NCBI RefSeq assembly: GCF_040436345.1 | Contig: NC_133236.1 | Span: 17,315,466-17,379,465, forward strand | Reading direction: 5' to 3' | DNA: 64,000 nucleotides | Source of the DNA: Pagrus major | Lineage: Eukaryota > Chordata > Actinopteri > Spariformes > Sparidae | Part shown: positions 24,442-35,535 of the stretch, one piece after another | Numbering within the stretch: the first letter of the stretch is position 1 | How the letters are laid out: every line of letters starts with the position of its first letter | Made by a program: the position numbers and the translations under genes | Notes under the pieces: model-generated | What the model saw: the letters and a program-made list of their open reading frames with translations, nothing else | Database searches by the model: none | What the model was told of the DNA's origin: nothing

Positions 24442-24900
24442 TTCTCTACTAGCAGAATGTGGTGTGACGTATGTCTGTTTTACAAACTGCTTGTCTTCTT
24501 CCTGTCAACTCGACAGTTACGTTACCTTCCATGGTCGCAAACGGTACAAACCTAAACAAGTTAGCAGCCGTTACCTTTTCTTTTGTGGAAAATTAAGTCA
24601 TTTTTATACCAGGGCTCGCACCCCCCACATGCAAAACAAGTTCTCTGCTTGGATCTGCTTGGTTCATCAACTCCAGAATGATGGTTGGTGCTGCCAGACC
24701 GAGACTACTTCACTTTACACAGCTACCTTTACCGTGTCTTGTCTTGGATAACCATTAGCAACATTAGCTAGCGGCTCCACGCACCATTTTATCCTGATTT
24801 TAAGAGCTTGGCTCGCGACAGGTCGCTGTGGGTAACAGACGTGAATTTTGTAAAACAGAAATTCGTCACGCTGCATTCTGCTAGTAGAGAGTCACCACCT
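24442..24900. mobile_element. Inverted-repeat element
   Basis: The arm at 24,442-24,486 contains CTACTAGCAGAATG and TCTGTTTTACAAA. Its inverted partner at 24,848-24,899 contains TTTGTAAAACAGAA and CATTCTGCTAGTAG. A related, more decayed sequence (GTGTGACGTATATCTG) is at about 41,400-41,475. This fits a non-autonomous DNA element. Confidence 0.6.
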
Positions 24901-25689
24901 CTATTTCATTTGTACTATCAGTAAGTGACTAGGAGAAGCAGGAGCACCAGCCAATTCGATGAGTGGTTCGCAATTGCAATGGTTACATTTATGACCCCCC
25001 TAAACAGCCTGTTTCATTAGAGGTGAGTGTGGAGCACTGAAAGGTCACAGTAGGTTTCATAGACACACAGCAGTGCTAATGCATCGTGAGTGCATGAACA
25101 TTTCAGCTGTGAGACATTACAAATGGCCTTGTTCCCTGCTTTCTTTAGCACTGAAGGCGCTGAGATATCCAATAATAAAGATAGAAATACACAGGTGTGC
25201 TGTGCACGTCTGTGAGTGCTTTTAGTTTCGCCATAATGGGAACCTGCTTGAGGTTTGAGACCTCTACAGAGAAGAAATTGTCAGTGTGGCCGAGGTTTGT
25301 ACTTTTCTGAGCAGTTATTTCAGGTTGAGGTGAAGAATTAGATGGGACATAAGGCTAGGTAAATGCACAGTAGATGGATAAAGAATAGAATGGATAAAGC
25401 AGAATATATTTAATATTAGTAGTTATAATTTAAGCCTAAAAATGAACGTAACTATGGGCTGTGATAAGCTGTTTGCACAGGCGACCTATAAAGCATATTC
25501 TGCTCGTTGGTTGCGTTACCGGCCTCGTTTTTAGCTGCAGAAGGAGTCGAAAAAACTCTAAAAAAAACTTTTTTTCTGCCTCAAACTGCCTCCTGAAGGT
25601 GATGGAAACTCTTGGCTCTTCTACCTATACTCCGTAATCGAGGCATTTCAATGGGCTTTGAGTCTTGACCAGCATGTAAATTGTTTGAA
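24901..25689. other. Intergenic, no gene recognised
   Basis: No exon, inverted repeat or SINE recognised in this stretch. Confidence 0.45.
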
Positions 25690-26260
25690 TCGCTCCCGTT
25701 TCTTCCAGCTGAGAAACATCGCTAAACTCAGACCCATTGTGTTCACAGCTAAAATGGAGCGTTTATCTCCTCCCGTCTTGATTTCTGCAATTCCCTTTTC
25801 ACCTGTCTTAGCATGACATAAACCGCTTACAAAATGCTGCTGCCAAGCTTCTGACCAAGTCCACCAACAGGTCTCAAGCTACACCAATCCAATGTACTTA
25901 CAATGGCTTCCAATCAAATTCAGAATCCAGTTTAAGGTTCTTGTAATCACATTTAGGGCCTTGCATGGGCAGGCACCTGCCTACATCAAGGAGCTACTGC
26001 AGCCATATTATACCAGCAGGAATCAGAGCTCCTCTGATCAGGGTTGGTTGGTTGTTCTTGCTCCGGGATGAAGACAAAAGGAAAATGTACTTTTGAGGTT
26101 GTAGCTCCTAAACTTTGGAACTCACCTGTTTAGACTTGATTTATTTTATTTTATTTATTTATTTATTTTGTTTTTATCTTGCATTTAATGTCTTTTGCTC
26201 TACATCTCTACATGTGAAGCCCTTTTTTCTTAAAATTTGCTATATAAATATACATATTAT
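25690..26260 (+). mobile_element. Decayed L2-like LINE 3' fragment
   Basis: Conceptual translation with several frameshifts and stops gives reverse-transcriptase C-terminal phrases typical of L2-type LINEs: LRNIAKLRP near 25,712, a degraded DFCNS near 25,783, and TPIQC and AGTCLHQG-like remnants around 25,880-25,990. It closes with an AT-rich tail containing GCTATATAAATATA at 26,240, like the L2 3' tail. It is a 5'-truncated, non-functional copy. Confidence 0.7.
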
Positions 26261-27734
26261 TTACTTTTAGACTTGTTGGTGGAGACCAAAGGTAACTAAT
26301 TTGGCTTTTTAGAAAGAAATTTTCTTTCCTATGAAAACTGACAGCGTGCATTTGGTTCATCAAAGGTGTCATTTGAAGTAAACGTTTACTTTTTTTTCGT
26401 AATTAAAACGTGTAAGTTTAACTGCTGCCTGACAACTCTGTCTGACTGTTGTGACAAATGGTGTTTAGCAGATATAAGATAATTCCTGGCATGGTTTTTT
26501 AAAGCTGGTGTCAGGTGACATTTTTCACTTCTTGTTTTCCTCAGTCACTTACAATTATCTCAGTCATCGTGATTAAGATGGAGATTGTGCACTTGTGTAA
26601 ATCACTGTCGACTGCTGCAGTTTGCACCCATACTTCACTCGATCTCCACATCCTGACTGACTACTCACTTTTATGGCCATCGCACTACTTCCTGCATTGA
26701 TCGGTGCTGAGTGTGACCAATGGACATTAACTGCTAATGCAGATTAGTTGCATGTGAACATAACTTTGTTGCACAGCGACTGTGGCGGGCATTAGGTATA
26801 CGCCTCTTAACACAGTCAGTCAGCGGAAAGCTCTCACAGAGATACATAAACAGAAAAGTGTGTGTGTGTGTGTTTGTGTGTTTGAGATCCCACCTAGAAA
26901 TTGTGTTTTCTCAGAGCTCCATCTGTGTAAATGGGACGGATGGTCAACACAAAGTCTGCAGTCAGCTCCTTCACCACATGAGGATGGAGACACCAATGAT
27001 TTCCATGGAGACGGGGAAAGAGAGAGGTGGGGGTAGAGAGATAGAGGGAGGTGTGTGTATGTTGGGGGGATGATAAATGAGTCTACAGCATGCTGTCATT
27101 TGTACTTTGGCATCCAGTCCAAAGCACAATTTAGTGTAAAATATTACGGCAGCCCCTTTAGATGACAAAGTTTAATGCTGATGTATGAATAGACACAGAC
27201 TGTCCCCAGCTGCTATTGAACAGAGGGAGGTAGCTATTCTTCACAAAGGGCAATTAATTAGCGTACACACAACCACTGCAGACGATGGACACTGAAAAAG
27301 GGCAGCCATACTACGGTATTGTATGTGTAACAACAAAATGCAGGCAAGCCAATGTAGTGAACAGTGACGTTAGATGATTAGAAAGACCTAAAAGAGGATG
27401 GGAACAAAAAGGAAAACACTGAAAGCTTTGACACAAATTCATCACACGTCTTGATATTGACATAATTAGAGCTTGTGAATATAAATGGTCTTTTTTTCCC
27501 AACAAATTCATGTTGAAATCTCTCAAATGTGTTGAAATCTCTTGAACAATTTACATTTGGCACAATTTTTTGAAAACATGTTCATTAGTATTTGCTATTC
27601 AATTCAATATTTTTACTTGTCTAGAGGCTGGCTGCATTCTTCGCAGTTTATAAGAGGCACTGCCCTTCAACTTATTCAGAAAATGTAATCCCTTGCAGAA
27701 AAAACACAATTTAATTTAGCTAAATGTTATTACA
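26261..27734. other. Intergenic, no gene recognised
   Basis: A TG run is at about 26,859-26,880 and a purine-rich GAGA tract at 27,013-27,055. No exon recognised. Confidence 0.45.
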
Positions 27735-27960
27735 CATTTTTTAGGAGCAATATGTAAGAATTTTAGTATAAAATATTCCGAAAAGAATATGCATTGTGTT
27801 GCATCTCCTGAAGTTAGCATGCTAACCAGCTAGCCCGAGCCCATGTCATCTTCTAATACCACTTTGTACCTCAAGAAGCAAAAGTCAGATAGTTTACCTC
27901 AGGCATCTAGACTTCCCACTTTACGTCTCTCCTGTCCCTGCCTCAACCTGCCAGTCAGAG
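27735..27960. repeat. MITE end fragment
   Basis: TTAGGAGCAATATGTAAGAA near 27,740 followed by GAAGTTAGCATGCTAACCAGC is a common fish MITE start. The opposite terminus was not found. Confidence 0.45.
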
Positions 27961-29194
27961 AGACAAAAAGGGGCACTCAACTCATTTCCACCTTGATGAC
28001 ACACTGTTTATAATTCACAGTGTTCAAATACTTAATTCCTTGAAGAGACCACAAGTTTGTCATGTTTTGATTGATGAAATGACTGCATTTAATGTGAACG
28101 CAGTCACTCATATTGATGAAGCCACAGAGAATCATCTCATGACTCTGCTGTTTCCTTAAGCTTCGTGGAACCTTTTAGTATTTTCAAGAGTTGCAAAGTG
28201 CAAAGTCACTGTTAGCTAAAATTGCCTTGATTCTGTGGATGGATTGTTCGGCGTCCTTCAAAAAGCTGTGCAGACTGGCTGGAAAGTACTCGGGGACAGT
28301 GCATGGACAGGTCATTGTTAATGTGCGAGAGGAGAATTCAGGAAGATCTTTGCAAAAGCAGTTTAGTTAAACTTCTCAAACAGAATGTACCCAGGCGTCA
28401 AGATGTTCTGTTACTGTGAGACAAATTACCCGCCTTATATAACCACAACAGCCTCTAAAATAACTGTGTGCAGAGTGCAGGTGCTGTGCACTAATTCCTA
28501 TCAGCCACTTGCACCTGAATCGTCCTTTTATAATTACAGAGATAGCATGACAGCTGCCTTTAACTGCAAGAGGCAGCCAAATTTCTGTCTGGATTAGGGC
28601 AATCACGGCAGCTGCGCAGCTTTAGCCCTCAACCACAGTTCTGTTAAGGACAAGAAGGTAACTGCTCCAGCTGTAAATGTTCATTATCATCACAGTTTCA
28701 GTTAAGTAGTCTAAAGATGCATATGTGTTCAGGCAGAAGAATCTGGGATTTTGCATAGTTTAGCCCATATCTGTCTGTCTGTCTGTCTGTCTATCTTTCT
28801 ATGTTACAGTTTATTACAAAGTGAAACATTAATTGACAATTAACAATTTGTTTATCTTGACAATTGTTGAAATGTTAAGTTGTGGTGCAGATCGAACACA
28901 TTTGAAATGACACAGAACTTGAATCTCCCACCAACCCCTGCAACACATTCATATTTCCATTGGTTTATTAACTTTACAGCCTGTCTAACATCACATTAGT
29001 TCCATTCTTCCAGTAATCACATGTTATTTCTTTAACAGCTGTATTAACTTATTGTTTCTCATCTGCCTGTGACTTCGACCTTTGCCTTACCTACTATCTT
29101 ATCTGTGATGGCCTGTTTCCAAGCTTCTGGCAGGGGGCGTGCTGAAACCACACACATAATATTGTATATGTTTGTGTTTATACATTCATTGTGT
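27961..29194. other. Intergenic; CTGT microsatellite
   Basis: A CTGT run of about six units lies at 28,770-28,794. The interval 28,340-28,680 is non-repetitive and could be a conserved element; not testable here. Confidence 0.4.
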
Positions 29195-29385
29195 TGTATA
29201 CCACATGCTGTAAAAGTAAGAACGCAAATGCTATAGGCTCTGTGAGGCTGTAGTCACAGCAGAGGTTTAAGCTAAATGCTAACATTTGTATGCTAGAATG
29301 CTCATAATGATGATGAAAACATGCTGATATTAAGCAGATTTAATGTTAACATCTTAGTTAACATCTTGCTCATTACGGCTAAACG
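29195..29385 (-). repeat. Antisense fragment of the 22,248 repeat family
   Basis: AGGCTCTGTGAGGCTGTAGTC, TAAGCTAAATGCTAACAT and AACATGCTGATATTAAGCAG are reverse-strand landmarks of the 3' half of the same dispersed family. Confidence 0.55.
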
Positions 29386-29873
29386 CAAAGCACAGGTGTG
29401 GTTAATGGGGATTAGTTTTGCAGATATTAGGTCAAAAACAGAAGAATTGGATATAGGGTCATGTCTTGCTCTCAGATTCTTTTACAATCGCCGATTTGGG
29501 AATGTGAGCTGGATCACTCCTAAAACATTGTCTCTGTCCTTTTGAGCTTTTATGGTAAAGGAGCTGAAATGCTGCAATAATGGGATTTTGAAACAGGACA
29601 TGTATTTTGGCCTACATGTGTGCATTCTCATGTGTTTGTGTGTGTGAAACAGGTATACAAAAAAATGAGGTCGACCGTGACTTCACAAGAATGTGTCACC
29701 TTATCCTCAACCATTATTTACCCATTCAAACCTTGTGAATGTGAGAGCTATTGTTCGCTAATATGCAAATCTTAATCCTGAATCATTTGTGCTGTATGGG
29801 AAACTGTTTTCTTTGGGTGTAGTCTGTAAGTGTAGTCTTACTTATGTTGGTATCTGAATATCTGTCAGCAGTG
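29386..29873. other. Upstream flank of the WxxW gene
   Basis: Unremarkable AT-rich flank with a short GTGTGT run at about 29,636. No additional exon seen. Confidence 0.45.
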
Positions 29874-29880
29874 TATTTAA
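29874..29880 (+). promoter_or_regulatory. TATA-like box of the WxxW gene
   Basis: TATTTAA is followed by a G-rich GGGGAGAGCC. A start of transcription 25-35 bases downstream would fall at about 29,900-29,912, just before the inferred first exon, which ends at a GTGAGG donor after 29,958. The transcription start itself is inferred. Confidence 0.5.
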
Positions 29881-29903
29881 GGGGAGAGCCAGGAGAGAAG
29901 CTC

Positions 29904-30225
29904 ATCAATCCACACATCGATTCATGCAAGCAAACCGTTCAACTGAAAGGTCCCACAGGTGAGGTTTTTTCTTTTTGTTGGTGTTGTTTTTGAAAAGAAA
30001 TGTCACAATAATGTCTCTTCTGAACTTTATTTTTGAAAAAGTTTAACATACTCCAAAAAGTGGCATTTTTACAAATGAAAATGTACAAAAATTCAGATTA
30101 TTTAATATAACAAATACAGTAAAAATTGAAATATTGTACCTTTTTTTAAGACGACACAATTATTTGTATTCATAAGTAACAAACAACTTCTTTACAGTTT
30201 CAAAGGTCCCTTGTTATCTTCCATC
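29904..30225 (+). other. 5' leader (exons 1 and 2) of the WxxW gene
   Basis: Exon 1 runs from about 29,904 to 29,958 (donor GTGAGG). Exon 2 starts at 30,198 after CTTTACAG. The leader holds an ATG at 29,924 that is in frame with the preferred start at 30,226 and meets no stop across the splice. Using it would add 21 residues. Its context has T at -3, whereas the ATG at 30,226 has A at -3 and opens directly on a hydrophobic signal peptide, so the downstream start is preferred. Confidence 0.55.
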
Positions 30226-33200
30226 ATGATCAAATTGGTAATGTATGACTTTTTGCAGTTTTTTTCAAATTAATCTTCGATAAAGATTTCCAAGTTCTGT
30301 GTCCTCTTCTGTGATTTTAACCTTTTTGATTCTCTCTGATAGTTAAGTGTTGCCATTGTTGCGGGATTGTTTTTCGGTAGGTTAATCTCAATAACTGCAA
30401 TGGTCACAATCATAAATACGATTGTAAGTGGTACAAATAGACACAGTCATATTATACAACATTTATTATTTAACTTTATGCTTTTAGCTGAAAGCGGCCA
30501 GCAGGCCATCCAATCAGCTCGAGGTAAGACCCTTCATTGTAGTGTGATAAAATGTGCAGCGTCTCCTTGCTCTACTGAAAACTCCCAATTTTGCAGCAGA
30601 GCAATTCTCATTACATGCAGTTGAGAAAACTGACATAAAGACAGTCTGTTTCATATCAAGTCAACTTCTGTAACACTTTAACAGTTGTGATTTCGGAATG
30701 GCAAGTTATTTTTATCAGATTCTCGTAAAGGCCTGAGAAAAGTAAAACAAAGAAAAATTGTGCTCATTTGTCACACAGTAGCGTCTCCTCCACTCTCCTT
30801 CCCTCCAGCTTAGATCCTTTCTGTGGCAGTCGTGACAGTTAAGGTACCAACCAAACCATTTAGTGGTTCTGACGCCCATTGTCTTTTTGTTTGTTATCTA
30901 ATTCATCCAGGAATGCTCATCAAATACCCTATCAACATCGGTAAATAGATTACAGCTTTTGTTTTTGTGTCTCATCTAGACCAACTCACAGCACATACAA
31001 TTATGGAAAGATTTCTGTTTGCTAACATCTCAATTAAAATACCTAGCTCCAGAATGCTGGACAGACTGGTTTGACAGAGATGACCCCACTGGAACTGGTG
31101 ACTGGGAAACCCTCTATGATCTTCGCAAAGAGAACCCAGGAAAGATCTGCCCAAAACCAAGAGATATGGAGGTCACGACTCTATCTGGGCTCAGTGTGGG
31201 TGCAGCAGGGGAAGTGATTTTTAAGTAAGTTCTGAACAAGTATTGAATAATTTGAATGGGTTTACAGGATTCATGCTGTATTCCACTGCATATGATACAT
31301 TAATGTTGTCTTCTGCACAGTCAGCAAAACAATGCATTTATCTGAACAGTTGTTAAAGGAGCTCTGTGGAACTTCTGTGTTGTGCTGGAAGCCGGTCGTT
31401 AGCTTATGTTAGCGGACGCCATTTCTAAACTAACGTAAGCTACTTGCTCTCTGTTAGCGGAGCGGAGAGAGGCACTGAGACGAGTACAGTGCCTCTTGAT
31501 ACATGTCAGTTGCTACAAATTGTTACGTAGAGCCCCTTTAAGGTCAACTAAAATGACCAAGTCACGACCAAAGTGGTGGAAGAGGCGACTGAAACATCAC
31601 CAGACCATCCGTAGAGCCATGACATGAGCATGGCTAAAAAGCACTTATGTGAATGCATGCATTGGATTATTTTCAGTATGTGTCTCTCTGTTTCGTTTTT
31701 CAGAAATGACCTAACTGAGGGATTCGTCTGCAGAAAGCAGGACCAACCCGACAAAACGTGTAATGATTATCGTGTTCGTTTCCGCTGCCATCCCCCTTAC
31801 TGTGGTGTAGAAGGTACTGTATGAGCACATTGTACATGTGCAGTGTTTTTATGTCTCATCTAGACCAACTCACAGCACGTACAATTATGGAAAGATTTCT
31901 GTTTTTCTAACATCTCAATTAAAATACCTAGCTCCAGAATGCTGGACAGACTGGTTTGACAGAGATGACCCCACTGGAACTGGTGACTGGGAAACCCTCT
32001 ATGATCTTCGCAAAGAGAACCCAGGAAAGATCTGCCCAAAACCAAGAGATATGGAGGTCACGACTCTATCTGGGCTCAGTGTGGGTGCAGCAGGGGAAGT
32101 GATTTTTAAGTAAGTTCTGAACAAGTATTGAATCATTTGAATGGGTTTACAGGATTCATGCTGTATTCTACTGCATATGATGCATTAATGTTGTCTTCTG
32201 CACAGCACACTCAGCAAAACAATGCATTTATCTGAACAGTTGTTAAAAAAGCTCTGTGGAACTTCTGTGTTGTGCTGGAAGCCGGTCGTTAGCTTATGTT
32301 AGCGGACGCCATTTCTCAACTAACGTAAGCTACTTGCTCTCTGTTAGCGGAGCGGAGAGAGGCACAGAGTACAGTGCCTCTCGATACATGTCAATTGCTA
32401 CAAATTGTTACATAGAGCCCCTTTAAGGTCAACTAAAACTTGTTAACACCAAGGCAAACGGACTTTACCTCTTGGGACCACGAATGCCTGTACAAAACTG
32501 CATGGTAAACAATTCAGTGTTTTTGGAGATATTTAAGTCTCGACCAAAGTGGTGGAACAAGTGACTGAAACATCACCAGACCATCCGTAGAGCCATGACA
32601 TGAGCATGGCTAAAAAGCACTCATGTGAATGCATGCACTGGATTATTTTCAGTATGTGTCTCTCTGTTTCGTTTTTCAGAAATGACCTAACTGAGGGATT
32701 CGTCTGCAGAAAGCAGGACCAACCCGACAAAATGTGTAATGATTATCGTGTTCGTTTCCGCTGCCATCCCCCTTACTGTGGTGTAAAAGGTACTGTATGA
32801 GCACATTGTACATGTGCAGTGTTAAGCTGCTAATTCAAAGTACATTTCACCTTGTCTTTCATTGTTCAAGTGCATAAACACTCGTTTAGAATGGCACTTT
32901 GGTGCCGCAGCTTCCCACCTGTCACCGTGTCTCTCTTTATCGCTTGTCGCAGTGTGCTGGACAAAGTGGTATGACAGGGACGATCCCAGTGGAACAGGGG
33001 ACTGGGAGCTTTTGAGCAACCTTAGGAGTGAAAACCCTGGACAAATCTGTGACAACCCACTGTCCATTGAGGCTGTTACCACTGGCAGTAACCCCCTTCA
33101 AGCCAGCAGCACTGGGGAGACCTTTCATGTGTAAGTTGCCTCATAGGGAGAGAACTAAAACGTTTATGTGTGGTAATTTTAGCCCACTAAACAATCAGTA

Positions 33201-34326
33201 CGTCTTAACATGAACCTCTTTTCCAAAGTTTTCGAAAAACCTTGAAAATGTACTGCCTGGAGCTAAAGCCTAAACAGTGAATGGAAACTTTGTAGATGTA
33301 CAGTTACATTAGATTAGATCAAATTTTAATGAGCCCCATGAGGAACCTGAGTAGAAGGCACATGATGTCTGAAATCTGAAACGTAGCTGAGCCTTATTTT
33401 ATTCTTGAACAGCTCTGACTGAGAAAAAAGTATTTGTGCTCAGTAGAAGAAGCACAAATAACCCAGTGTGTTGATTATTGATTCATTCTTTATTTATGAT
33501 TATTTTCTTTCATTTTCCTTGGATTTCTGAGACATTTAACTTTGAAAAGAGGTCACACCTGACCCTACAGAATCAAGAACAAAATGGTAATAAACAGAAT
33601 GATACGTGGATCTTCTACTTTGACAAATTAGATCACGTTATTATCATAGTTAAAGAATGATTTGTGGTTTTAATAATTTACTTTTTAAAGCTGGGGTTGG
33701 TAAAGTTGAAGAGAATGGGTTGTGTACTGTTTATCGTTGTCATTGTTGTCGTATCCAACTACCTCATGTCTCTTTCACATGCAAGAAAACTGTTGATGAA
33801 TTTTCATTCATGTGATCAACCAAGGCAAAAAAGGAGATTCAGGAGATGTGAAGCCTTACGTGATAGTATTTAATGAAGCTCAATGGAGGAGAACAGACTC
33901 AATGTGACCATTTAACCGCTACACAATACTCTTTGGAAACCTAAGTCACGTTGTAATTGGTGGGAGATTATGAAGTTCGGTCTATCATGAAGCCAGGGCA
34001 TCTCTCCTATGAGATATAGTGAAGGTTAGAGTAGGTTGCTAATAGTTTTAGCGATACGTGAATACCAGATTGGAGTATTGGATGTATTGATTGCAGCCAG
34101 GATGTTCACAGATTTTCAACAAATATGACAAAAAATGCTTCTTAAATGAATTACCAACCCTAGCTTTAAAGAAGTTCTTGTCATATACTGATTCATTAAC
34201 TGCTGGGTATCATTTTTCAGCTACAATCCAACTGTAGGATTCGTTTGCCGCAATAAGGACCAGAGATCTGACAGTTGCCGTGACTACAAAGTTCGCTTTG
34301 GATGCCCGTGCTCGGTTCAGCCCTGA
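30226..34326 (+). CDS. Secreted protein with three WxxW (CysD) domains
   Basis: The spliced CDS is 30226-30237, 30343-30376, 30488-30523, 31047-31224, 31704-31813, 31932-32109, 32680-32789, 32953-33130 and 34221-34326. All introns are GT-AG, and the sum is 942 bases, 313 residues plus stop. Residues 1-16 (MIKLLSVAIVAGLFFA) look like a signal peptide, cleaved near 16-18. Domains follow at 28-123, 124-219 and 220-313. Each opens with CWT(D/K)W(F/Y)DRDDP and GTGDWE, then a (K/Q)IC motif; its second exon gives GFVCR, a short Asp-Gln stretch and a C(N/R)DY(R/K)VRF end. This is the WxxW/CysD fold of gel-forming mucins and CILP, extracellular cysteine-rich modules; WxxW is a C-mannosylation motif. 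Each domain has six cysteines, fewer than the ten of mucin CysD. There is no Ser/Thr-rich mucin region, von Willebrand module or transmembrane segment, so it should be a small free secreted protein. A mucus, skin or matrix role is inferred. Every domain is a phase 1-2-1 exon pair. Confidence 0.88.
30967..31845 (+). repeat. Tandem duplication, unit 1 (exons 5-6)
   Basis: This unit carries intron 4 sequence from GTGTCTCATCTAGACC onward, exon 5, intron 5 with its MITE, exon 6 and the start of intron 6. It is repeated directly in the next unit. Exon 5 equals exon 7 at all 178 bases. Exon 6 differs from exon 8 at two of 110 bases, both changing an amino acid (Thr/Met and Glu/Lys). Confidence 0.93.
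31353..31541. mobile_element. MITE in intron 5
   Basis: It starts TTAAAGGAGCTCTGTGGAAC and ends TACGTAGAGCCCCTTTAA, an imperfect inverted pair. The same insertion is at the same place in duplicated intron 7, so it predates the tandem duplication. Confidence 0.8.
31850..32823 (+). repeat. Tandem duplication, unit 2 (exons 7-8)
   Basis: This is the second copy, about 95 bases longer because of a segment at roughly 32,438-32,535 missing from unit 1. The two units meet in the 118-bp intron 6, near the shared phrase GTACATGTGCAGTGTT. Intron differences (substitutions and this indel) exceed those in the exons. Confidence 0.93.
32243..32426. mobile_element. MITE in intron 7, duplicate of the intron 5 copy
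   Basis: Its left end has decayed to TTAAAAAAGCTCTGTGG, and its right end is ACATAGAGCCCCTTTAA. It is copied along with the exon pair rather than being an independent insertion. A longer independent relative is at 55,130-55,489 in the opposite orientation. Confidence 0.8.
33684..34170. mobile_element. MITE in intron 9 of the WxxW gene
   Basis: Terminal inverted repeats TTTAAAGCTGGGGTTGGTAA (33,684) and TTACCAACCCTAGCTTTAAA (to 34,170) match at 19 of 20 positions. It makes up nearly half of the 1,090-base intron and ends 50 bases before exon 10. Its internal open frames are not exons. Confidence 0.85.
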
Positions 34327-34735
34327 CCCCACAGCCAACACTGAGAAGAAGAGAAGATATTCGATTTCTTATTCCTAATCTGCTTTTTCTTTTCTTTTAT
34401 AGTCTAGTTTTCCTGCGCCTGATGAAGGAAGTGTGATGAGCCTGTTTTTTTACAAAATACATTTTGACTTGGATGAAAAGCAAAGGTGATACAAGTAACA
34501 CTGAAGGGACGCTGGCACCTTTACAGCTAAATAGGATTCAGCCACAATTCATTTTATCTTGTACGCCTGTGCTTTTCCCACAGCGTCGAAATGTCTTCTG
34601 TGCAAAAGGCCCATTAAGTGATTTATCATTCTATCTTGTCCTTTTAGTGATCATGAAATTATTACCTTGTAGAACTATTGTAAGAAATAAATCAACAGTC
34701 AACAGCAATAAAAATACTAATGAACAGCAAGTCCC
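34327..34735 (+). other. 3' UTR and polyadenylation signals of the WxxW gene
   Basis: After the TGA at 34,324-34,326 come about 360 bases without splice sites, then AATAAA at 34,686-34,691 and again at 34,707-34,712. Cleavage probably falls 10-30 bases after one of them. The 98-codon open frame here is an artefact. Confidence 0.65.
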
Positions 34736-35441
34736 CTTTGTCATTAACTTCCGCTCATAACTCTTCACAGCTTGTTAGGATTATACAAACGAGCTCACGG
34801 GCTTTCACAAAGTTATGATTTAGTGTGAGCGATGCAGACTTGTGTGTATTCAACAGATGGTGGGACCTGATATGATATACAGACAGTAGGCGGTGCTGGA
34901 TAGCAGTGCTGTTCAATGGCATTGTGGCCATGTGGAAGAGCATAAGCCAGCGAATCTGAATTTCATATCCAGAACACATGCATGCATTAACGAGCACAGT
35001 TAATGCAGGCGCAGTTTCTCTTCCTTTCTCAACCTTTAACTTCCTCTCTATTTATAGAAGTTTGTGTTGTCAGTGCAGGTCTTCAACCTCTTCTCTTCTG
35101 ACCTAAATCACACCTCTGCCACGTTTCTCTCAAAGTCAAATGCTCCTGATGTGAGCCTACACCCACACTAGCTGCTGCAAACCCTTCAGTGTACACACAC
35201 GCGCACACATCGAGGGGTGCAGGGAGGTACAAGGTGATTCCTGCTACATCAATGCCGTCAACATTTCCTCCGGAGATGAGCACTCGTGATAGGTGCTGCT
35301 GGAAAAGAAAACTCTGCAGTGCATCATTCAGAATGTAAAATGAGGGGAGAAAACTTTCCCACTGTCTGCTGTGGGGAAACCTTGTGTACTTTATGTTTTG
35401 CTAATGCCTGCATGTTTGCACTGCATCAATATTTCTGCCAG
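34736..35441. other. Intergenic, no gene recognised
   Basis: No repeat or exon recognised between the WxxW gene and the TA microsatellite. Confidence 0.5.
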
Positions 35442-35445
35442 TATA

Positions 35446-35535
<90 letters not shown>

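Noticed and set aside
25690..26260. A functional reverse transcriptase gene
   Set aside because: The LINE fragment is 5'-truncated and interrupted by stops and frameshifts.
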